DNA from: Actinospineispora eucalypti
GTDB taxonomy: Bacteria; Actinomycetota; Actinomycetes; Mycobacteriales; Pseudonocardiaceae
Length of the DNA stretch: 64,000 nucleotides
Direction: 5' to 3'
Assembly: GCA_014208095.1 (NCBI GenBank)
Contig: JACHMT010000001.1
Span: 992,001-1,056,000 of the forward strand
This document shows positions 59,698-64,000 of this stretch, piece after piece (positions within the stretch are counted from its first letter, which is position 1; every line of letters starts with the position of its first letter). The position numbers and the translations under genes are program-made. Below the pieces are notes generated by a model that saw only the letters and a list, made by a program, of their open reading frames with translations, was not told where the DNA came from and searched no databases.

Positions 59698-59865
59698 ATG
59701 GGGACGAAGATCGTCAACGGCGCCGCCGTGCGCCATGCCACCCAACGCGCGCGCCGGCAGCGCCAAGCGCCGTACGGCGAGCTGGCCTGGCACGATCTCG
59801 TGGCCTACTACCTGGCGCGCTGGCGAACCTACCGCCACCAACGCCGCGCCAGGGCCGCGCGGTGA
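59698..59865 (+). CDS. Small basic hypothetical protein
   Basis: 55 residues, strongly basic (RHATQRARRQRQAPYGE, RWRTYRHQRRARAAR) with a central WHDLVAYYLARW segment. The TGA overlaps the GTG of the next gene. Such short Arg-rich proteins next to Cys-rich ones occur in element accessory operons. Possibly nucleic-acid binding, which is inference. Confidence 0.5.
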   Translation: MGTKIVNGAAVRHATQRARRQRQAPYGELAWHDLVAYYLARWRTYRHQRRARAAR

Positions 59866-60173
59866 CGGCCTGCTCCTGCGGCGCGCTGCTGGAAGCGCCG
59901 CTCGACGCCCGGTGCTGGTGGCCGGACCAGGAAGACGACCCTGGTGCAGCGGTCTGCACTGACCTGGTGCGTCCCGGTGACCACCCGCTGTTTCGGCGCT
60001 GGGTGCGGCTTGATGACAGCTCAATGTGGGAACAGCGCGGCAGCATGGTGAACTACTACACCGATATCACACCGCCGTTCCCGTGGGAGAAGATCGGCGA
60101 GTGCGCCTGGGGCACGCAGCACCCGGTTGTCTATGTGCGCAAGCCACCCGGCCAGCCGTGGGTTATCGGCTAA
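59862..60173 (+). CDS. Small Cys/Trp-rich hypothetical protein
   Basis: 103 residues. TACSCGALLEAPLDARCWWP at the start gives CxC and a later Cys; the rest has many Trp and aromatic residues (MVNYYTDITPPFPWEKIGECAWG). Start GTG 59862 overlaps the upstream stop. Family not recognised; the small size and Cys suggest a zinc or structural role. Confidence 0.5.
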   Translation: MTACSCGALLEAPLDARCWWPDQEDDPGAAVCTDLVRPGDHPLFRRWVRLDDSSMWEQRGSMVNYYTDITPPFPWEKIGECAWGTQHPVVYVRKPPGQPWVIG

Positions 60174-60412
60174 CGCGTCTTGCCCTCGCGGAGCCGAACC
60201 CGAGCTATGAGCTGCACGATTCCGACGACTGTCAGCAGACCCGCCGCGCCGAGCATGAGTAGCTGGCTAGTCGGAATGTCGCCGCTTGTCCCGAGTGTGT
60301 CAGCCGAAATGCCTTCGTGAACCAGCAGCCAGCAGATGCCAATAAGGGAGATCAAGCCGCAGGCGGTGAGCAGTAGGACCCTTCCTAGCGTTAACGGGCT
60401 TGACGGAATCAC
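60170..60412 (-). CDS. Small two-helix membrane protein
   Basis: 80 residues from GTG 60412. Two helices (LLLTACGLISLIGICWLLV and LLMLGAAGLLTVVGIVQLIA) are joined by an acidic loop; a basic end follows (RLREGKTR). A TTG at 60457 would extend it into the divergent gene and is less likely. Convergent overlap of four bases with the upstream plus-strand gene. Function unknown. Confidence 0.45.
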   Translation of the reverse strand: MIPSSPLTLGRVLLLTACGLISLIGICWLLVHEGISADTLGTSGDIPTSQLLMLGAAGLLTVVGIVQLIARVRLREGKTR

Positions 60413-60438
60413 ATGAGCGGCGCATATTGGCCCGTAGT

Positions 60439-60897
60439 ATGAAGCTAATGCCGTCAAAGATGGAACGTCATCGCGCTATCAGAGTTTTCTGGATCGCTAT
60501 TGGTGGGCTTGCGGTCGTGCTTCTTGGCGTAGTGGCCCTGCAAGCCTACCGAGCCCGCTCCGGACCCACTGTCCAACACCTGTATCCGACTGATATTGAC
60601 CACGAAGTCGATCCCCCGATTGGACAGAAGCTCGTAGTGTCGGGCGATCCAGTGTGCTGGACGATCGGACCTAGTTGGTCCGGTGGTGAGGATAAAGTGC
60701 TGCGACAGACGTCAGCTGACACTTTCGTGGTCGTGCGCCCCGGCTCAACCGGGCTTATCTACGGCAATGCTGCCTGTAGGGCAACGAACGGCCAGCAGAC
60801 AGGCGTGATCTCCGTCGAAGTCGTCGAACGAAGCACATCCCGTGAAGTGCACGGCGGACCAGCGCTGCCGCCGGGCGGGCTCGTCACGCATCCGTAA
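60439..60897 (+). CDS. Membrane-anchored hypothetical protein
   Basis: 152 residues. A basic start (PSKMERHRAIRV), one helix (FWIAIGGLAVVLLGVVALQAY), then a beta-rich outer domain with two Cys (DPVCWTIGPSW, GNAACRATNG) and the run VISVEVVERST near the end, like an immunoglobulin-type or lipoprotein-type fold. Starts ATG 60439; ATG 60460 would remove nine residues. Family unknown. Confidence 0.5.
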   Translation: MKLMPSKMERHRAIRVFWIAIGGLAVVLLGVVALQAYRARSGPTVQHLYPTDIDHEVDPPIGQKLVVSGDPVCWTIGPSWSGGEDKVLRQTSADTFVVVRPGSTGLIYGNAACRATNGQQTGVISVEVVERSTSREVHGGPALPPGGLVTHP

Positions 60898-61219
60898 AGC
60901 AAAGCGTGCCGAATGTGCCAGTTCGCGCTTCGCCAGCCAACCGTCCATGGCGCGCCGCTGGTGGGTGTCGCGCTGGTGATTGCGCGCCGTTCAAGATGAG
61001 GATGACGGCGCCATTCGAGATGACGATATCGGCCGGGCGAATCGGTCCGCTGTTCGGTCCATTGATCTTCACGGTGACGCGTTGGTGTGCACGGTGACGC
61101 GATGATGGCCACGGTGGCGGCCGATCCGGCAGCGTGAGCATCCTCGGCCCAGAGTTGGGCGGCGTGGTGTACCGAGACGGGTGACCCTGGGCAGGGCCGA
61201 GCCGGTGACGACGGTGGGC
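60898..61219. other. 322-bp stretch without a recognised gene
   Basis: Contains a short tandem segment around 61068-61095 (two GGTGACGCG strings) but no credible open frame or RNA gene. Confidence 0.4.
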
Positions 61220-61650
61220 TCAGGGCGAGCACCCGGGCGCGAGCAGTCGGCTCTGGGTGAGCATGTTGATCATCGGCCACAGCTGGGGGGCGGACATCTC
61301 TGGGGCGAACCGCGCGATCGTGGCTGCCGCGGCGGCGGCCAGCGCCTGCAGGGCGTCGCTGAGCGAGGTGGCTCGGGGTGGCGGCAGCAGGTCGGGGTCG
61401 AGGGCGACCACGGTCTGCACGCCCAGCCTGTAGAGTGCCTCGGGGTTGTCGCGGGCGCGGCGTAGCCAAGAGCGCACCGTGGCGGCCGGGATCCCGAGCC
61501 GGCGGCCGACCGCACGCGAACGCTTGCGCGAACTCAAGGGCCCGTCGTGCCGTCCGCCCGGTGTGCACGGCGCAACCCCGGCGATAGGTAACAGCCGCAG
61601 GCAAGTAAACATCGTGTCGCAACTGAGCCTGAACAGTGGCCGAAACGCAG
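61220..61650 (-). pseudogene. Frameshifted DUF6431-like gene
   Basis: One minus-strand frame reads VYLPAAVTYRRG...RTARRALEFAQAFA, and another continues SRAVGRRLGIPAATVRSWLRRARDNPEALYRLGV, then the DALQALAAAAAATIARF and LWPMINMLT blocks. Together they match a DUF6431-type HTH protein linked to insertion sequences. The change of frame near 61520 marks an indel, so it is nonfunctional as one product. Confidence 0.6.
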
Positions 61651-61706
61651 ACTGCCCACCGTATCGTCCTCCGTCGTAAAGTGCTATCCGACTCTGGGAG
61701 ACAGTG

Positions 61707-61865
61707 ATGAGCATAAGCGATTCGGAGCTGAATTCGATATTGAAGTCCGTCGGAATCGACTCGGATATGGTACGTAAAGAAATGCAACAGCAGGAGGATC
61801 GGATAATCCGGACGCAAATTCTCGAAGAGCTTCGCAAGTCGAACGCGAAGAAAGACTCCGAGTAG
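61707..61865 (+). CDS. Small charged helical protein
   Basis: 52 residues: SISDSELNSILKSVGIDSDM, then a Gln/Glu/Lys-rich helix (QQQEDRIIRTQILEELRKS) that could form a coiled coil. GGGAG lies seven bases before ATG 61707, and codon use (AAG, GAA, ATA, AAA) is AT-richer than the flanks. It is too short for most gene finders. No homologue recognised. Confidence 0.5.
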   Translation: MSISDSELNSILKSVGIDSDMVRKEMQQQEDRIIRTQILEELRKSNAKKDSE

Positions 61866-62210
61866 CGTCGCCGTCCTCGCTGCGGGTGTGTCGCCCTTGC
61901 GCACCGTTCCCTCGAGACACGCGAAGCCCCCGGGCAAGATCTGGGGCAGCCGCCGACAGGACGCTGCTGGGCGAGGTCGGCCGCGCTGCGCCGGGCAGGC
62001 GAGCTGTGAGCGTGTCCACCTGCGGCATGCCTTGCCGACGGCGTTGCCTGGACAGACGCCGGCTCGGATGGTGGCTGTGGCAGCTCGGCGCCACCATTGC
62101 CGCCGGCCGGCCCCGCTCCACGGGTAGCAAACCCGCCCAGCTCGTTGGTCTACACCATCCAGAAAGCGGTGAACCCGGCGATGCCGACGGTCTCCAGCCA
62201 GAACATGACG
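61866..62210. other. Stretch without a recognised gene, leading into repeat B
   Basis: No convincing gene. On the minus strand a 29-residue hydrophobic frame (RMLGSLVLDVMFWLETVG..., 62150-62239) begins at the edge of repeat B; it has no ribosome site and is not called. Confidence 0.4.
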
Positions 62211-62427
62211 TCAAGCACGAGACTGCCCAACATCCTCATATGTGCACCCGTCTCACTCGGGTTACAGCTGGATACCAACGTTGCGCGTTAGGCCATTTGG
62301 CCCTAGACCATCTCGCTCGCTGGGTGTCTACTGCTGCGCCGTCAGAGAAGAAGACGACCGGAAAGGGCTTGTGTCTATCGAATTTGTAACTGAGCTGTAT
62401 ATATTTTCTTATTCGGTGACTTTTTGA
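62211..62427. repeat. Long repeat, copy B (103-bp near-identical core)
   Basis: Core 62246-62348 matches copy A at 53533-53636. Outside the core, similarity is weaker but visible on both sides (AAGCACGAGACTGCCC versus GAGCACAAGACTGTCC on the left; TTATTCGGTGACTT versus TAATTCGGTGATCT on the right). The right flank is AT-rich in both copies. Confidence 0.88.
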
Positions 62428-62562
62428 CGGGTGTTGGAGGCAACGACACCAGCTCGCTCGCGCCTCTCGCTGATCCCGCTCGACCTACCCGACGCGTTCG
62501 CTGTCACGCGCCATCAACGATCCAATTTAGCGAATAATTGAGAAGCGCGGAGATGATAAATC

Positions 62563-63846
62563 GTGACCACGGCCGACTCTGGCTTCAGCACATTCTGCCA
62601 CATTAGTGAGTATGCGACAGATCAGCCGGGAGAGAAGAACTTTGATGGCTATGAGAACTTGCACCGCATGGTAGCAGTGAGCCTGCCGCTTAACCTGTGG
62701 TCGCCTTCGAGCTATTTTGTCAAAAGGCCGACATGTCGCGTGCGCCCCCGGGATTTTGTCAGTCTGATCGAAAGAGGCTGTATTAGAGTGCTGGGGCGCG
62801 AAGCCTGGATCAAAAATGAGTCTTCGCGCAAGACCCTCGCAGTCAGATGGCCGGGGGCAGAGTGGGATGATTACATCGATGGCGCCATTATGGCGATTCA
62901 TCGCTCTGAAGAGTTGGCCAGCGTGCCGGATTTTGAGCGGAAGGTCGTCCTTGCGCCACCAGAGCGAGGTTATCAGGCGGCCCGAGAACTCCTTGCTGAT
63001 CACCCCGAGTGGGTCGGTATGTTGCACCAGGCTTTCGAGAATCCGTCCGCTCGACGAATTCCCATTGGGACCAGAGAAACTGTGCTGAGAGATTTGCGGG
63101 AGATGAAGCACGGGGCACTGTCCATAGAGGAGGCCGTGGCGCGAACCATTCTTCGTGATGCACAGAACCATGCGGACGCCATGGCGATGTCGGGTGCACT
63201 CGCACCGTTTCTCCTATCTGCCGACGACACCGAGTTCTTGAGTTTCTTGAGCCGGCTCCGTGCACCGTTCTACTATCAGGCTGATGCGAACGATGAGCAC
63301 GGTCCCGAGCGCCAAGCGCGGCTTGGTGAGCTGACGCGTGAACTTATTTACCTGCTGGTTCAGATGGAAGAGCTGCGAGACCGACGATCGCTCCGCGAGG
63401 AGACCAGCGTCATAGCTTGGGTTCAGACTGAAGGTCACAGGCTTGTGACGGCTTGGCTCGCTGAGATGTGTCAAGCCATCGGTCAAGCGCATAATAGTCC
63501 GGTTGACGCAGCTATCGTCGAAATACTGCGAGCCGAGGTAGCGACGACGGAGCGGCAAAGACGTTCGTCGATCATGAAAGTCTGGAAGAGGCCACAACGT
63601 CAGATGGTCGACGTAATGGAGGACCTTTTTCTGCAGGTCCTCGGCGTCGATACACCGTTGGGGCTTTCAGAGGTTGGAGTAGATGATCTGCCCAGGGGAG
63701 GTGGACTGCCGGAAAGGCTCGGGTGGATTCGGCCTGAGTACACCGGACGCCAATGGCCGTACCTGTACGTCTTCGGGCGTCGGGCAACGAGGCGACGCAG
63801 AGCAATGCTGCTCCGGACAATAGCGCGGGGTCGGCAACGACAGTGA
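62563..63846 (+). CDS. Unrecognised 427-residue protein
   Basis: 427 residues, soluble, mixed strand/helix. The first third has strand-like blocks (NLHRMVAVSLPLNLWSPSSY; GREAWIKNESSRKTLAV) and the middle a long helical region (LIYLLVQMEELRDRRSLREE). The end is basic (GRRATRRRRAMLLRTIARG). GGAG ten bases before GTG 62563. Base composition is poorer in GC than the transfer genes. Another gene starts 46 bases later on the same strand. I cannot assign a function; two-gene accessory (possibly defence) units often look like this. Confidence 0.55.
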   Translation: MTTADSGFSTFCHISEYATDQPGEKNFDGYENLHRMVAVSLPLNLWSPSSYFVKRPTCRVRPRDFVSLIERGCIRVLGREAWIKNESSRKTLAVRWPGAEWDDYIDGAIMAIHRSEELASVPDFERKVVLAPPERGYQAARELLADHPEWVGMLHQAFENPSARRIPIGTRETVLRDLREMKHGALSIEEAVARTILRDAQNHADAMAMSGALAPFLLSADDTEFLSFLSRLRAPFYYQADANDEHGPERQARLGELTRELIYLLVQMEELRDRRSLREETSVIAWVQTEGHRLVTAWLAEMCQAIGQAHNSPVDAAIVEILRAEVATTERQRRSSIMKVWKRPQRQMVDVMEDLFLQVLGVDTPLGLSEVGVDDLPRGGGLPERLGWIRPEYTGRQWPYLYVFGRRATRRRRAMLLRTIARGRQRQ

Positions 63847-63891
63847 TAGCAGCAGTTCTGCTGAGCGACTGCGACCAATACTGGAGTTGGC

Positions 63892-64000
63892 GTGGCAGGT
63901 ACTCTAACCGATCGACTCTTCTCCGAACTCGATCGTCAACTTACGGAAGCGCGTAGCCAGGCGGATGGCGTCGCAGCTCGCGCCGGGCTCCTGACTAGCG
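63892..64000 (+). CDS. Start of a further gene (cut by window end)
   Basis: GTG 63892 with GGAG six bases upstream opens a frame to the window edge: AGTLTDRLFSELDRQLTEAR, then SQADGVAARAGLLTS. The acidic amphipathic start followed by ARAGLL recalls small-membrane effector proteins whose first helix follows such a segment, but 36 codons are too few to classify. Same strand as the 427-residue gene, 46-bp gap. Confidence 0.45.
   Translation, partial: MAGTLTDRLFSELDRQLTEARSQADGVAARAGLLTS

Noticed and set aside
60759-61937. A 392-residue minus-strand protein
   Set aside because: Arg/Pro-rich nonsense over most of its length; only a short part belongs to the frameshifted DUF6431-like remnant.
62150-62239. 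A 29-residue hydrophobic minus-strand peptide
   Set aside because: No ribosome binding site, and it starts in the variable edge of repeat B; kept only as a remark.
1-64000. CRISPR array
   Set aside because: No series of regularly spaced short repeats was seen; the direct repeats found are two-copy or tandem units of other kinds.

Overview
The window is high-GC actinobacterial DNA. The organism makes mycothiol (mshB), carries an IniB-type protein and an ECF41-like sigma factor, and keeps the prfB-ftsE-ftsX-smpB-ssrA neighbourhood. This fits Pseudonocardiales or a close relative; I do not assign a genus.

Region 1 (1-7.7 kb) is one minus-strand operon with two tandem sets of peptide-type ABC importer genes (permease B, permease C, fused double ATPase, then the same again, with the last gene cut by the window edge). 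Region 2 (7.8-16.1 kb) holds a Uma2-type nuclease, a carboxymuconolactone decarboxylase (CMD) divergent from its likely ECF41-type sigma regulator, prfB, ftsE, ftsX, two anchored hypothetical proteins, smpB and an amidohydrolase. Region 3 (16.3-29.4 kb) sits between smpB and ssrA. It is a minus-strand signalling block of two Ser/Thr kinases, a kinase-like ectodomain protein and two giant trypsin-nSTAND-WD40 paralogues, one with an intact protease triad and one without. A divergent ECF sigma factor starts 27 bp upstream. Region 4 (29.5-36.3 kb) has the tmRNA gene with an unusual predicted tag, an iniB-like gene, mshB with a coupled MFS exporter, a MauE/DsbA-like redox pair and a phenylacetate-CoA ligase.

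Region 5 begins at a tRNA-Ala(GGC) gene at 36.4 kb and runs to the window end. It is an integrated element: GC content is lower, genes are small, and many starts and stops overlap. A large serine recombinase reads antisense into the tRNA. Behind it lie a tyrosine integrase and excisionase, with a second, different tRNA 3' end plus terminator embedded in the integrase tail. Next come a ribbon-helix-helix protein, ArdA antirestriction protein, a DNA methyltransferase, a replication-relaxation protein, a VirD4/VirB4-like ATPase and many tiny membrane proteins. A candidate plus-strand small RNA with its own promoter and terminator lies at 45.85-46.06 kb. Further right are regulators (TPR-XRE, DUF5753 with DUF6879), secreted and membrane hypotheticals, pseudogene remnants, and two copies of a roughly 210-bp repeat (104-bp near-identical core) 8.7 kb apart. 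The far end of the element is not in the window.

Several small palindromic or inverted-repeat elements are dispersed in the chromosomal part, including a hairpin family that has entered a coding sequence. Positions, reading frames and motifs come from reading the sequence; family names come from motif recognition without database searches.
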